Origin: Microcebus murinus
Lineage: Eukaryota > Chordata > Mammalia > Primates > Cheirogaleidae
Length of the DNA: 64,000 nucleotides
Direction of reading: 5' to 3'
NCBI RefSeq assembly: GCF_040939455.1
Contig: NC_134106.1
Span: 89,101,001 to 89,165,000, forward strand
Under the pieces are notes generated by a model. It ran no database searches and was not told the DNA's origin. It was given only the letters and a program-made list of their open reading frames with translations. Positions 45,945 to 58,394 of this stretch are shown here, piece by piece. Position 1 is the stretch's first letter. Each line of letters starts with the position of its first letter. A program made the translations under genes and the position numbers.

Positions 45945-45994
45945 GGTTAGGGTTAGGGTTAGGGTTAGGGTTAGGGTTAGGGTTAGGGTTAGAG
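45945..45994. repeat. Interstitial telomeric sequence, (TTAGGG)7
   Basis: Seven perfect TTAGGG units at 45947-45988, preceded by GG and followed by the near-unit TTAGAG (45989-45994). The flanks ('aggaaaaagaggaaa' and 'gaaggaagcc') are ordinary purine-rich DNA, not subtelomeric repeats. Confidence 0.97.
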
Positions 45995-46715
45995 AAGGAA
46001 GCCTGTGTTCCAACAGGTTTTCCAATTAAGAACAACAAAGTATGTCAGTTTGTGTGTATGTGCATGCACATGTGTGTTTTCAGGAAATTTGATGACTTCT
46101 TATAATCTTACACTAGGTGATCTACACTTTAGTGGAGATGGATTGGTGAATCCCAATTTTCCCAAAAGTTGTGAGCTGGGACTTATGCAATTCAAATGAG
46201 GTACCTGAAAGGCATGGCTATGCTTTTGAGGTAGGATGTAGTTGATACTAGAGATATGGAAGTTACTCAAGCACATTGAGAAGAGAGTTTCAAAGGTTTG
46301 ATATTATAAACCACACAGGAGTGTTAATTAGATAAATCCCAAGGAAGATTGAGAGGGGCTTTGATATTTTTGAAGTGTATGCATTTTCCCACGGTGCTAA
46401 ATGCTTCCAGCCCATTTCTGGATAAGTGGAAAGTTATCTACCATCCATAAAGCTGAAAGTTAAAGACTTCCAATAGCCACTCCAGTACAGAATTTTGTGT
46501 CAGAACTGTGTCTACTCTTCTATAAAAAAATAAGAGAATATCAATGATAGATTTCAGTAGGTCCCTCAAATTAATTATAAGGGAAAACAATATAAATGCT
46601 AAAGAAAACTTCATGTTTTAAAAGCCTGACAAAGAAAATCTCTGGATATACCCAAAGGCAGAGGTCATGTTGGCTTTGCTTTATCTATTGTGGGGAATCT
46701 GCTTATTCATTGAGT
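45995..46715. other. No recognisable gene
   Basis: Unique-looking sequence with a short TG/CA stretch near 46050-46080. Confidence 0.5.
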
Positions 46716-47000
46716 ATAACAATATAGCTAAACACCAACCACATGCCAGGTGCTGGTACAAACTGGGGATATAGTGATGAAAAAGATACAACCCCGTCCC
46801 CAGGAAGAGACAAACATATTATGAGAGATAAGCACAGATACACAAAATGAATAGTAAAATATTCTAGACAATGTAATTAAAGTCTGTGCAAGGTGGAATC
46901 AGGGGACAGAGAGGAGAGCAGGGAAATTAGCCAGGAAAAGTATTTATTAAAAAAAATGTAGCTTTGGAAATATGTACAAATATTTGCCAGAGAGAATTGC
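46716..47000 (-). mobile_element. L2 fragment, antisense
   Basis: 'accacatgccaggtgctggt', 'ggggatatagtgatgaaaaa' and 'gtccccaggaagagacaaac' are clear antisense L2 3' sequence. Confidence 0.7.
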
Positions 47001-47006
47001 TGGGTA

Positions 47007-47027
47007 TAATAATAATAATAATAATAA
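47007..47027. repeat. (TAA)7 microsatellite
   Basis: Seven TAA units followed by CAA/TAA variants. AT-rich palindromic-like text ('tttatataatatttatataa') follows at about 47068-47160. Confidence 0.95.
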
Positions 47028-47160
47028 CAATAACAATGTTTTCAAAATGAACATTTATACAATGTTTTATATAATATTTATATAATGTTTTAATATAGGA
47101 TATAATATACCTGTAATATAATGTAATACAATGTGTATAAATAAAATAATGTATATAATT

Positions 47161-48034
47161 CTTTCCAGCACTTGCTGTTATTCAGCCACTATGCTAAATG
47201 TTTTGTGTTTTCTAGGCTCTGTCAGTAGCAGGGAAGAAAACAGGAATGTTAGAGAGATTGGGTATTTCAGGAATGTCAGCAATTCACAGTGATGGGCATA
47301 GGGTATACGTATGCATTGTGCAAGGTGCTGGTGTATTGATAAGCAAGACTGCAGAAGGAGAGAGCAGACAGTTCCCAAAATGCATTACATTACTTGGTAT
47401 GGAGTTTGGAGTTTCCAAATAGGAGTCCTATCATTGTCCAGAAATGTCAACTGATTAAGCATCACATGATCAGCTACCAGAAGGATCTAGGACTTGCTTA
47501 CTGTCTCAAGGCCACATGTTAGGCACATTCTTTTTTGTGTGTCACATGGTGGAGGAAGAACAGAGTTGGGAGACAATTTGCATTATATAGTGTATATTTG
47601 TATAAACCCTAACACTTTTTCCCTCAAAGTGTGCTAAGTTGTAAATATGACGACAGATGATAAAGTAATTTTAATGCAGAAATCAAAGCCCGACCTAACT
47701 ACGACATTTACATCGTCCTCAAAATTCAACAACTTCTACTGCCTTGTTGGTGCATTTCAAGTTTCCAGCCTGAAATTTAAGAGTTTCCACAACCTATCCT
47801 CATTGTTAACCTTTCAAATGAATTTTCTCTCTCTAAATTGCTTCTGATGAACCAAGACGTTTTCCTCCTTCAGAGTCTGCACACACGTGTCACCAGGATT
47901 CTACCAGTGGTGTGGGGAATTTCTAGCTCTGTGGTTTTGAATAAATCAGAGGGCTAATGTGAGATTCACCTTCCCCTGCTGAAAACTGAAGATAATATCC
48001 CCTACTCCACTTGCCTCACAAAAGTGTCTCTCTG
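47161..48034. other. No recognisable gene
   Basis: Unique-looking sequence. 47690-47870 resembles pyrimidine-rich LINE sense text but too weakly to name. Confidence 0.4.
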
Positions 48035-48285
48035 TCATTGACCGTTTCTTATGAGTCAGGTATTGTTCTAGGCACCGAAGATACAGCAGTGAACAAAGAA
48101 GACCAAGAGTTCCATCTATAATTTAGTGGGCAGGGACAGAAAACTAAAAATTGAAAATGAATTAGAAACACCTTCAAGGGTTATAAGTACTATGAGGAGA
48201 AATTTTGTGAATCATGGAAAGAGAGTAGAGAGTGACAGTGAATTGTCATAGTATCAAATTGATCTCATAATAAAAATAAATTACA
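48035..48285 (-). mobile_element. L2 fragment, antisense
   Basis: 'tcaggtattgttctaggcac', 'gaagatacagcagtgaacaa' and 'gttataagtactatgaggag' are characteristic of antisense L2. Confidence 0.75.
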
Positions 48286-48339
48286 ATTGGTACATGAATG
48301 CTATAACAGAAACTGCTACACGTGCTCAGGGAGTGATCA

Positions 48340-48475
48340 AATGTGTCAGTACTACACAAAGCAGTTGGGTGTATTATCTCACTTAAGTTTCTTAATAAAG
48401 CCAGGCAGGCTTTACCGCTATTATCACCATTTTATAAATGATAAAATAAAGATAGAGGAAAAGATGGTGTCATAA
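48340..48475 (-). mobile_element. MIR, antisense
   Basis: 'gtgtattatctcacttaagt' and 'attatcaccattttataaat' followed by a degraded 'gaaactga' part. Confidence 0.6.
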
Positions 48476-49849
48476 TAGATATTAAAGGTATACTAGTTTA
48501 TACTAGTTGAAGAGGAACAGTTAATCATGCCCTTCAAAACTCACACGTACAGTCCCTGACACCCACACACGCAAACACAAACAAGTGACTATGCATCCTC
48601 AGGGTACCAATAACCACTTTGGAATATGACTGATGTCACCTGATGTCATTTGGAAACTGCTCTTTGTCCTGATGCTTTTCAGCTGAGAAATACTGATTAG
48701 AGTACAACATGGTTTAAAACAGCATGCGGAAGAAGCTGAGAGGAAGCCAGAACTGTAGGCTTGCTCTTTTCTGACATTGTTTATGCCTGTGACAGGCCCA
48801 ATAGGACAGGGGTCAAAGTAGAAGGGCTGGGATCTGGCCTCATCATTCTGGTCTATTCTAGGTCAAGCCATCTGTGGTTCTGTGGTTCCATTTCCCTTTG
48901 TGAGAACTCAACTCTGAGGAAAGGGAAGGATAAAAAAAAAATCATAATAGTCAAGAAGAAAAGAGTGCAAAGGAATGCATTGTATTAAGTTATAACATTA
49001 ATTTTCAAAAATGGTGGTATTCAGAATCCTGAAGGTGAGCTTTGTTGGAACCACTCAGGGCCTATAGTAGCTTTTATCTAATTCACATTATGCCTGGAGA
49101 CCTTTCTTGCAATGTGAAATGACACTTACAGAAGGACATTGCCTGGAGAAGTCGGGCTAGTCACCAGAGAGATCTGCCAACGATGAGGGCAATTTGGAAA
49201 TGTCAGCAATTTCCAGGGAATAGTTATCAGCTCAGTAGACTACAAAAGTCAGTAGTACACCTGAAAATGAAGGGGCTTCAATGGAATAACTCTGCTAATT
49301 CCTTACATAAGATTATATGTAAACCAGAAGACCAGAAGACCAATTTGCTAAATTAGTAATTATATGGAGAAATATAATGTATCAAGTGGCTTATAGAATC
49401 AGGTTTTCTGGTCAATGTATTTGTTTTCTGTTCACAAATCTTTTCCAGAAATAAAATTATAATCAGAGCAGAGCCAATTAGTTGGATCGACACTGTGGAT
49501 GTTATTGAGATATGATGATTTACTGAGCACATTCCTATCACATGGACTGACTTACTGCCATGGAAGAACTTTTTATTTTTATAAGATATGATATTCTCTT
49601 TCCTGGACAGTGTTGAAAACAAATGGGACCATTTGTCTCTGTGGCATCTCCTTCTATAAGATTTCATTGCTAAAACCACTATTACCTTTCAGTCTGGGAA
49701 TGCTGTGTGTGTTATATGAATGTTAATGTAAGTTCATTATTTACAAATCACACTGTCTTTTAGAAATGTACATTCTAGTCTTAGACTAAATGCAGACTTT
49801 GGCAGATATGCTAAATACATAGATAATAACAGCAAATATAGTACTTCCT
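48476..49849. other. No recognisable gene
   Basis: Unique-looking sequence. The 108-codon minus frame at 49353-49679 has no recognisable domain. Confidence 0.45.
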
Positions 49850-50045
49850 ATATATCATAGTATAATTTCTTTACATTCACTCTTTTAATTCTTATAATAA
49901 CTTGAGAATTAGTCACTATCTTGGTCCCTTTTGCCTATTAGGAAACTAATGCTAGGAAAGTAGTGAATTGTTCAGGTCTCCCACTCCCTTAAATATGGAA
50001 GCTGCCTTTGAACCCATGCTGGATTGCTCTGAATCTCTACAATAG
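49850..50045 (-). mobile_element. MIR, antisense
   Basis: 'ttcttataataacttgagaa' and 'ggaagctgcctttgaaccca' sit in the right order for antisense MIR. Confidence 0.55.
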
Positions 50046-50745
50046 ACCAATCCTATTTTCTCTATGGCTGGTGTCATGCTCTGTTTTTTGGTGTTGCTGT
50101 AATAATAGAACAAGTCCAATAAAGCAGTAGCACATTTTTTAAGTTAAAAATCAGTAATCAATACTGGAATCATTTTTTTTCACTATTGCAAACTATTTTT
50201 AATCAGTATCATCCAACTCCTCTAGCAAGTTAGAAGGGCCATCTCTTCTCTGGTCTAGTCAATGCAACTATTCTCTTATATAACCTTCACTTTCAGAAAG
50301 TGATCATTTCAGCCTTCTGAAAAGGCAAGACAGATTGAATTCATTAGTACTTTCTCCTCCTGTGAGCTCCTAACTTCCTCAGAGACTTCAGTCAGGTGGG
50401 TGGTAGCTGACCTACCTTCTTTGAAGTCTTATGATAGGTGAGTCAGGATGATGCTGGGTTGCAGTTCACCAGGTTCCCAGAATAGCTGTCTTCAGGAAGG
50501 ATTTTTTCCCTCTGCTCTTCTGGATGCTCATGGCTTCCTTCCATTTCATAATCAGGGCAAGTCACTTCCACTGCACTAGTGCCACAAGTCGCTATCTGTT
50601 TAACCCTTTCACAGTTTCCTTGAGGAATGTATTAACACAGCTCTGTAGGCCTCTGTAGTCTGACAACTCTATCTTATTAAGGAACATAATTGGATACATA
50701 TAATGAAGGCTTTGAATTTTTTCAATCTCACTACAAAATATACAA
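50046..50745. other. No recognisable gene
   Basis: Unique-looking sequence without convincing frames. Confidence 0.45.
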
Positions 50746-50910
50746 GTAGAAAATTGTAAAATTTTACAGTTGGAAAAATGATTTAGGCGAATTTTCTTTT
50801 CTTTACAGATGAAGAAATTAAGGTCCTTGGGCAGAGTGATTCGTCCAAAACCTCTCAGTAAGAAAATGGCAGACTCAGAACTTAAATTATGATTATTAAG
50901 TGTCTATCTA
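50746..50910 (-). mobile_element. MIR, antisense
   Basis: 'ctttacagatgaagaaatta', 'aggtccttgggcagagtgat' and 'aatggcagactcagaactta' give the antisense MIR core. Confidence 0.75.
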
Positions 50911-51929
50911 AAACTGCTGATTGGACTCTTGCTGACATTTTGTGAAAAGTGCCACTCCCCCACTAGTTCTTACTCAAAAGCTTTCTTTAGGGGATCAAAG
51001 TCCTTGGAATCTGGGATGGGCTGCTTGACATATTATTTTTTTATGGAACTGAATAAAACATTATAACTTATCAATTTAATAAATTCTGAGATGTATACGT
51101 TTGAGAAGCTTGATATGTGTTGGCCACAAACTGTGATTCTCCCAGGAAATTCAAGGATATTTCACTTCATAATAGGCTTGGTGGAAAAGATTGCTTCAAA
51201 ATGGGTTAAGAACAAAATGAATTCCTCAAGAACACAGTGGAGCTTCTATTTTAGGGTGGAGCTTAACATTGGAAGGAGTGAGGAAGATCAAAGAGGTCTT
51301 CTGACCTCTGTGGTTCACTTACATTCACTTCTAGAAAGCTGATAAGGTCAGTGGTTACAGGAATTCTGGAGATAAATTATAATTGGAATGTACTTTTTTC
51401 CTTGTAAAGCCAAATGAGTGCAAAACAAGGTCCAAAGGAAAAAAGAAGTCATAGCATGGATATCTTGGCCATTTCTGCCGTTGGTCCATTTTGTCTCAAT
51501 TCTCCCTGCCTCTGAACTTCCTATAAGGTCATCCATACTTCCTAACATCTGTCTCCAAATTCTCCTCTTTCACTTCTCCTTTCAATCAAACTTGTCTTCT
51601 AACCTCTCTACTCCCCCAAACCTCTACTTGTCAAAGCCTGTAATAGTTCCCATGATACTGATCAAAGAATCCTGTTTGCTACTCACTTAACTTGGGCTCT
51701 AAGCAGTTTTAAGTGTGTGATGGACACACTTTTATGAATTATCTTTCCCTTTAAGTCACATGGTTTCCCTTCTATATTTATCAAGTATTCCTTGTGGTTT
51801 GTACTGGTTCTTTCCTCTTCATTTCTTATTAGATGAGAGACCTCCTTAGAGCTAATCTTGAATCCATTTCTCATGCTAGCGTCTTTTCTGGGAAAGTCTC
51901 TTACTCTGAATGTTTTAATTTGCATATTT
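50911..51929. other. No recognisable gene
   Basis: Pyrimidine-rich sequence at 51460-51640 could be diverged L2 coding text. The frames crossing it (for example 51418-51690) show no motif. Confidence 0.4.
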
Positions 51930-52640
51930 TTGTTGTGATGATTTCCAAATGTACATCCTCTGTCCAGAATTTTCATCAGAGCTCTACATATCCAAATTTA
52001 TATTTGAATTATCCACTCAGATAACTGAGAGATGCCTCAAAGCCAACAGTCTACAAATGAACTGAGTACATTCCCCCCAAAACATATTCATTCTCTAGTG
52101 TCCCTATGTCACAACATAGCTCCACCATAGCAGAAAACTAGGAATCATCCTTTATAGCTCCCTCTCTCTGATTTCCTTATTTAAATTTCTGTTAATTAGC
52201 TTTCTAAATGTTTCCCAAAACTATTCATTTTTTTGCTATTGCAATCTAAGTCCATTTCTTAAAGCACACTGCTCTGTTTAAAGTTTGTTTTCTCCCCTGA
52301 AAATGTCTTGTCTTTCTTGTAGTTAAGAAACCTTTCTTCATTAATTTTATGACTTTTCAAATATCACCTCATTCAGGAATTCTTCCTTTGACATTCCGGA
52401 TGAAATCAGATGATTCCCCTCTGTAGTTGTATGGAAATTATACATACCAGATGGAAAGATCTACATCCAATGTCACAGTGTAATATTGTTTTTTACACTG
52501 ATTTTTTATTGCTGCTATCTAAGTGACTTGTCCCTATACTATGAAACCACAGTCATGTTTGTATCCTCAATACCAATCTCAGTGACTGACAAACAGCAGA
52601 TGCATAATATTTGTTTAGTGAAAAAAATGAAGTCATGAGT
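51930..52640 (+). mobile_element. L2 LINE, 3' part
   Basis: Sense L2: 'gagatgcctcaaagccaaca', 'ctaggaatcatcctttatag', 'ctccctctctctgatttcct', 'tgacttttcaaatatcacct', 'cattcaggaattcttccttt' and the tail 'gtttgtatcctcaatacc'. ORF2 is broken. Confidence 0.8.
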
Positions 52641-52799
52641 AAAGGCAAGGTAAATAATTGGAGACATAAGGGTAGACATCTTCAAGAAAGCAAGAAACAT
52701 TAATTGATATCAGGTAGTATCTATGAGAGTATGCTTATTTGCTCTAAGTATGCTTATTTGTTTTGATTTAATTTGATTTATTTGACTTTTCATTTTCTT
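52641..52799. other. Short unique spacer
   Basis: Includes an imperfect local duplication of 'agtatgcttatttg' at about 52730 and 52747. Confidence 0.6.
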
Positions 52800-53530
52800 T
52801 TCTTTTTATTTATTTATTAATATATTATGTAACAATGTTAAAGGGGTACAAATGTTTTAGATTACATGAATCACTTTTGTAATGTCTGAGTTCCAGCTAA
52901 AAAGTGTGCTTGTCACCCAAATAGAATTCATAGTACCTGTTAGGTAGATTTTAGCCCCTCCCCTTTTCCACTCTCACTCTTGGTTGATTTCCATTGAGTT
53001 TTAGTTCCCTCTGTGCATATAGAAAACCCATAGATTCCACCAAGAATCTCCTGAAATTGATATATAAATTCAGCAAAGTCTCAGAATACAAAATCAATGT
53101 ACATGAATCAGTAGCATTTCTACGTACCAACAACAGTCAAGCTAAAAGTCAAATCAAAGACTCAATGTAATACATAATAGCTTCAAAAAAATAAAATACA
53201 TAAGAATATTAGGAATATACTCAACCAAGGAGCAAAAAGATCTGTACAAGGAGAACTATAAAACTCTGTGGAAAGAAATTGCAGAGGATACAAACAAATA
53301 GAAAAACATAGCATGCTCATGCATAGATAGAATAAACATTGTTAAAATGTGCATACTACCCAAAATGATTTACAAATTCAATGCAATCTCCCTCTAATTA
53401 CCAAAGTCATACTTCAGAGATCTAGAAAAAATAATTCTACACTTCATTTCAAATGAGAAAAGATCCCAAATTGCTAAAGCAATCTTTCCCAAAAAGAACA
53501 AATCTGGAGGCATCATGTTACCAGATTTTG
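52800..53530. mobile_element. Strepsirrhine L1 with inverted arms
   Basis: The left arm (about 52800-53015) is the L1 3' UTR in minus orientation ('aaaggggtacaaatgtttta', 'gaattcatagtacctgttag', 'ccattgagttttagttccct'). The right arm (about 53020-53530) is L1 ORF2 in plus orientation ('tcagcaaagtctcagaatac', 'ctgtacaaggagaactataa', 'tctggaggcatcatgttacc'). This is the order expected from twin priming. A possible degenerate duplication ('ttttcattttc' left, 'ttttgcatcttc' right) is not convincing. Confidence 0.75.
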
Positions 53531-53785
53531 CATCTTCAATGGGATGTGTTAAGGTGAATGGAATGAGTTAGAGAAAAAAAAATGTAACAGCCAAAAGAAA
53601 AGTAGGTAATTGCTGAATCAAAGGCCCAAAGGAATTCACAAAAAGATTTGAATCAAGGGTAAAATAAGTGAGGTTATCCATAAGAAACAGTATGCAAATA
53701 AAACTTTCACATGGTGAAAACCTACTTTATGATGAATGTTTTCTCACTAAATATAAATTCCAAAATTTTGCTTTCATGGATATTA
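53531..53785. other. No recognisable feature
   Basis: Unique-looking AT-rich sequence. Confidence 0.45.
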
Positions 53786-53895
53786 TTTTTTTTTCTTTTG
53801 TAAGTGCATAAACTGAAACAGGAAGCTACAAATCTTGAAATTACACTTAGCTACCATTCAGATCCAGATCTGCCTGATTCCACTGCCTCCATTTT
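53786..53895 (-). mobile_element. MIR fragment, antisense
   Basis: 'ttagctaccattcagatcca' and 'gatctgcctgattccactgc' match the antisense MIR end. Confidence 0.6.
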
Positions 53896-54499
53896 CTCTA
53901 AGAACTTACCTCACCTCTTCAGAGATGGGAGATGCTGAATATGCATGGAAAAGTTAAGACGGAACCATATCTTTTAAACCAGGGCAAAGAGCTCTGAGTG
54001 CATGACTGGGAGAGAGAATTTGAGAGAATTCACCCTAAGTAGGTTGTTATCTTTGTGAAAGGAATATCTGGACATTGTGGGAGAGTGAAGGGAGGAGAGA
54101 TTTTGAGTTTAACCTTTAATCTAGGGAAAAGACCTTGTTGTAGCACCTGTGAATGAGGATTGGAAAAGGTTAATACACAGATGCCCTCTCCTCAGCTTGG
54201 CTGAGTGCAAAATCCCAGGCTCCAGAATGCTGTCTGTGTGGCACTGTGCCATGTTCTCCAGCAGAGCTTTGCACAAAGGCAAGAGCATAGGGAGCTTGAA
54301 TGGAACTGAGTCTGGAGACTAGAATTGCTCGGCAGCAAAAGCTCTCACATTGCTCTTTATACATCATGATCCAGCTTGAGTTTTACCTCTTGCATTTGGA
54401 TGGAGTCTTTGTGACAGCAATGATTATTTTTGTCATAACTCATTAAATGTATCTATTCATATATGCATCCTATTTATAGATGTAAAAGCTGCTTTGGAG
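53896..54499. other. No recognisable gene
   Basis: Unique-looking sequence with no convincing frame. Confidence 0.45.
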
Positions 54500-54595
54500 G
54501 GGAAAAGGTGTTTTATTCACACTTGTGTTTCTAGAACAATTCCTAGTACTCAGAAGTATGACCATTATTAACATCGAGTAAGTGTTACGAAAGGC
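54500..54595 (+). mobile_element. L2 tail fragment
   Basis: 'cttgtgtttctagaacaatt' and 'cctagtactcagaagtatga' resemble the L2 tail. Confidence 0.4.
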
Positions 54596-55365
54596 TGGCA
54601 TTCATCTGCCTGCCGTGGCTGAGATGCGAGAGTTCAACATCATATTGAATATCTGGAGAATAGACAAATATCTGGTTTAGAGAACTTAATCCTAAACTAA
54701 AATGGAATGAACACTACCGGTCCCAAGTACTTTTGTGAATTATCACCTAATAGTGTTCATGTAAGTGAAGCATTCAATCTTTATTAGACAGAGGCTTAGA
54801 TAGACCAAGTAACTTAAGATGACTTTGATTCTAGGAGGCTTTTGAGATCATGCTCCTTTCCCTCTGCATGGACTCATCGCTAAGGATAGATTAGGCTTAC
54901 GCTGGGGTAAACAACTTTATATGGACGCATGTTAGTTCTTTACCTCTACTAAGTCCAGTGTAAAATGAGCAGCTCCTGAGGCAGCTGTGTTCAGTGTGAT
55001 GACTCACACAGGCACCCTGGTTCCCTTTTGTGGTCCCATCTCAGTACCCATCCTCCTGTCATCAACACCCAGAGTGAAGAGAGAGAGAAAACGGTGAGGG
55101 AGTTTTCCCTGTCTCAACCCAAATTGATACAGATCACTTCCACTCACATTGCATTAGGCAAAACAAGTCATATCACTGCCTAACTACAAAGGACTGATCA
55201 ATATAGTTTATTTTGTGTGGCCAGATGGAAAGAATATCAAATGAAATTGGGCAAATCCACATAGCATTATGTCTCCCCTATCAAATGTAATATTAAAGCA
55301 AAAGACTTGGCTTTATGGGAATAGGGATATTGGAGAGTTGGGAGGCTAAGCTGTTAATTAAAATA
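54596..55365. other. No recognisable gene
   Basis: Unique-looking sequence. Confidence 0.45.
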
Positions 55366-55985
55366 TAATTAAACAAATATTTACTGAATCCCTACTGCGC
55401 GCCAGGCTCCGTTTTACATACTGAAGATATAGTGGTGAACACAACAAAGAAGTCCCCACAGTCATGGAATTTGCATTCTACAAAGGAGAGACAAACAAAC
55501 AAAAAGTCTCCCAAATGTAATAATTTTAAAAATTAAAGAAGTACAAGTAGGTGCAGACACAGAATTATCGTAGCATTATGTGACAGAAAGTTTCTCAGTA
55601 GCTGATTTAGATAAGGTAGGCAGCAAGCGTCTTGCAGAGGTGATATTTAAACCAAAATCGGAATGAAATGAAAGAACAGCCACGTGAAGTCAGGAGGAGA
55701 AACATTCTAGGCAGGGAACAGTTAGCTCAAAGTCTTTGCTGCAGAAATAAACTCCGGGTGGTAGTGAAACAGAAAGTAGGTCATTGTGGATGGAGCAGAG
55801 GGAGAGGCAGATCACGATATGAGATGTTGTGGGAGAAGAGAGGGATCAGCTGGTGCAGGTTTTCCACGGCAAAATAAAGAGTTTTGAGTATGATGAGAAA
55901 CCATTGGAGAGTAGTAAGCAGTAGAGTGACATGATCTGATTTATGTTGATGCCTGGCGCAGTTCAGTCTTCCAAACCTGTGCATT
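55366..55985 (-). mobile_element. L2 LINE, antisense
   Basis: Long antisense L2: 'actgcgcgccaggctccgtt', 'catggaatttgcattctaca', 'acattctaggcagggaacag', 'gttttgagtatgatgagaaa', 'ccattggagagtagtaagca' and 'gagtgacatgatctgattta'. The 136-codon minus frame at 55781-56191 partly follows decayed L2 sequence and is not a host gene. Confidence 0.85.
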
Positions 55986-56859
55986 CCTGAACCCTGAAAA
56001 TAGAAGCTGCAATGATAGATATCTGCGTGAGAGCCAAAGGCAATATCAGAGTTGAAAGGTGCTAAGCTCCGCTTGCTTTCAATGGGACTGTCAGAGAAAT
56101 ACATTGTTACAGAAAAATGCCAGGATTGGCAAAATCTAGGCTTGTCTGAAAAAAACGAAAGAAAACTGCAGGTGTGTAAAATGCTACTCAAGCATTAGCA
56201 AATTCAAGTAATTTCAGCTGGTCTTTAAACTGGTGGTGTACAGCCGGCCACCAGTCTGACATGTGACCAGTCTCAGAATGCTTTTACGTGAATGTGAGAT
56301 TGAGTCAAGGTAAGTCAGGGACATGGTGACACCTGATACTATACCGGCTGAGCCTTGGAATAAGATAGGGAGAACAAAGACAAGTGGGAGGTGCGGGGAG
56401 TCGAGTTCATGACATTCAGAATAGCAGAGGCAGATGGAAAATTCTCCAGTTGGGCTGTCAGAGTCACTTCAGGAGAAAAAAAAGCTACCAATGATTTCCT
56501 ATGTAGATGTATGCAATGATGTAACAAGGACAATGGTTTTAGGGCATTTATTTCAAACCTTATTTCTGGGGACCCTCCAGTTCAAAGAAAACGCTGTTAG
56601 GGGCCACCATGGACCTACAGAGTAAGAAGAAGTGACATGCCAACACACAGGGGCCCTTTGTTTTAATCCTTCCAAAGCTGTTTTTCACATATGACATATT
56701 AATGACATTGAGGTTTCACATGAAATTTTACTTAAAAGAAATATTTCTCTGATCAAAAGTGTATTTTGAATGCAATAAGAGCATAGAATTGAGAAGCATA
56801 AGGTTGGAGACCATATAAATCACACACATCTAGGCGATATTTTATGCTACTTTATCTTG
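55986..56859. other. No recognisable gene
   Basis: Unique-looking sequence. Short frames only. Confidence 0.45.
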
Positions 56860-57060
56860 TCCAAACAAATTTGAAAGATAGCTACTCTCAACCCCAGTTG
56901 ACACTTGGGAAAATTGATAATAAAGGGGTTTTAATATCTTGTTCAAGGTCACATAACCAGTAAATCATCAAGATGGGATGCAAACCTGGATTTCTGATCC
57001 TGAGGACCACAAATGCTTTTATTATCATCCTGTGGATGATGGACCCATATTCAACATTTA
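56860..57060 (-). mobile_element. MIR, antisense
   Basis: 'ttcaaggtcacataaccagt' and 'gatgcaaacctggatttctg' are the antisense MIR core. Confidence 0.7.
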
Positions 57061-57184
57061 CTGACTTTGTGATATCTAGTAGGTACCATCTTCCAGAATC
57101 TCAATTTCATCATCTGTTATATAAGAATAAAGGTAGCATTTAATAAAATCAATCTCATCTTGAGATTCAAGTGATGAAATATAC

Positions 57185-57390
57185 TTATAGTAAGAAGCTA
57201 TAATGAGTCAAGTACTATGCTAGACACTTTCACAGACATTGGCTCATAGGATCGCCACAGAAATACTATGAGGTGGTTGATACTACCCAACCATACAGAT
57301 AAGGAGTCAGGTCCAGAGATATTAGTTCAATCATCTTAGCCTAAACAGCCAGGAACAGAAGGAGGTGCTGCTGTTTTGATGTGGGTTTTC
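57185..57390 (-). mobile_element. MIR, antisense
   Basis: 'tcaagtactatgctagacac', 'attggctcataggatcgcca' and 'atactatgaggtggttgata' followed by 'taaggagtcaggtccagaga'. Confidence 0.7.
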
Positions 57391-58394
57391 AGTCCATTCA
57401 CATGAACAGGACTTTACCTAACTTTCATAGTAACTGAGGCAGAAATGAAATACAAAAGGAAGCCCATTTACCATACACTAATATTTAAAGAGTTTAATAT
57501 CAGAAACCAAGGTAATAACATATTATATTATATGCTTCTCTATACCTTCAAAACAAAAACATATGTATAGCTTTCATATGATTGAAAAGTCAAAGGAAGT
57601 CCAAAAATATCTAAGAAGACCAAATGTAACTATTATTGTATATAACTAGGTGTTTAATTGAAGGAATGATGATCAAATTATTAAGTAGAGACATATATAA
57701 TCAATAAGTTATTTTATATTTACTTCATAATTTACCTTTATTTCAGAAGAATTTCTATATTCTGTAGTCAAGAATTTTTACCTATATTTTGTCATATTGA
57801 CAGTTATTATCCAGTTGACCAAAAATAAAATGTAAATTTACTCAAAGGCCAGTAAAGTTAATATATTTTCATCCAGCATGTAAATTTCAGTATAAGTAAA
57901 ATGTAAAGACCAGACTTATTTTATATCTATTATCAAATATAATATTTTTTATAAATATTAAAAACTGACCAACAAAATAAAAGTTAATAGGCAAATTTAG
58001 TAATAAGTATTAACTTTACATCAAGATTATTTTAATCATTTTTTAATTTTTAAAGTGATATAGCAACTATTTTTATAAAGATAAAATTTCTCAATTTTAG
58101 CACTCAATGTGCATGTAGTTGCCAAATTGAAGAATCAATATCATACTTCATGCATGTTTTGTCCAGACCAACAAGTATATAAATGTAAGAATGATATGAA
58201 TTATTTAAAATTGCAGAATGCTTATTGTTGCTATGTATGACTACTATATGCAAATACAATGCTAATTAGTATCGAAGGCATGAGTTGGAGCATTAAAAGA
58301 AGGGAGAAGAGGGACACTTGGCACAACTAGAAAAATGATAATTATGTAAGAATCTATTGTGTTTGTGTTGGAGGAAAGTTTTTACCAGTGTGAT
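57391..58394. other. AT-rich intergenic sequence
   Basis: Very AT-rich from about 57480 to 58260 with no frame and no repeat I can name. Confidence 0.5.

Noticed and set aside
45847..46105. Overlapping frames with (VR)n and (LG)n dipeptide repeats
   Set aside because: Both are simply TTAGGG repeats translated in two frames.
55781..56191. 136-codon minus-strand frame
   Set aside because: About half overlaps a decayed L2 and the rest has no motif or codon bias.
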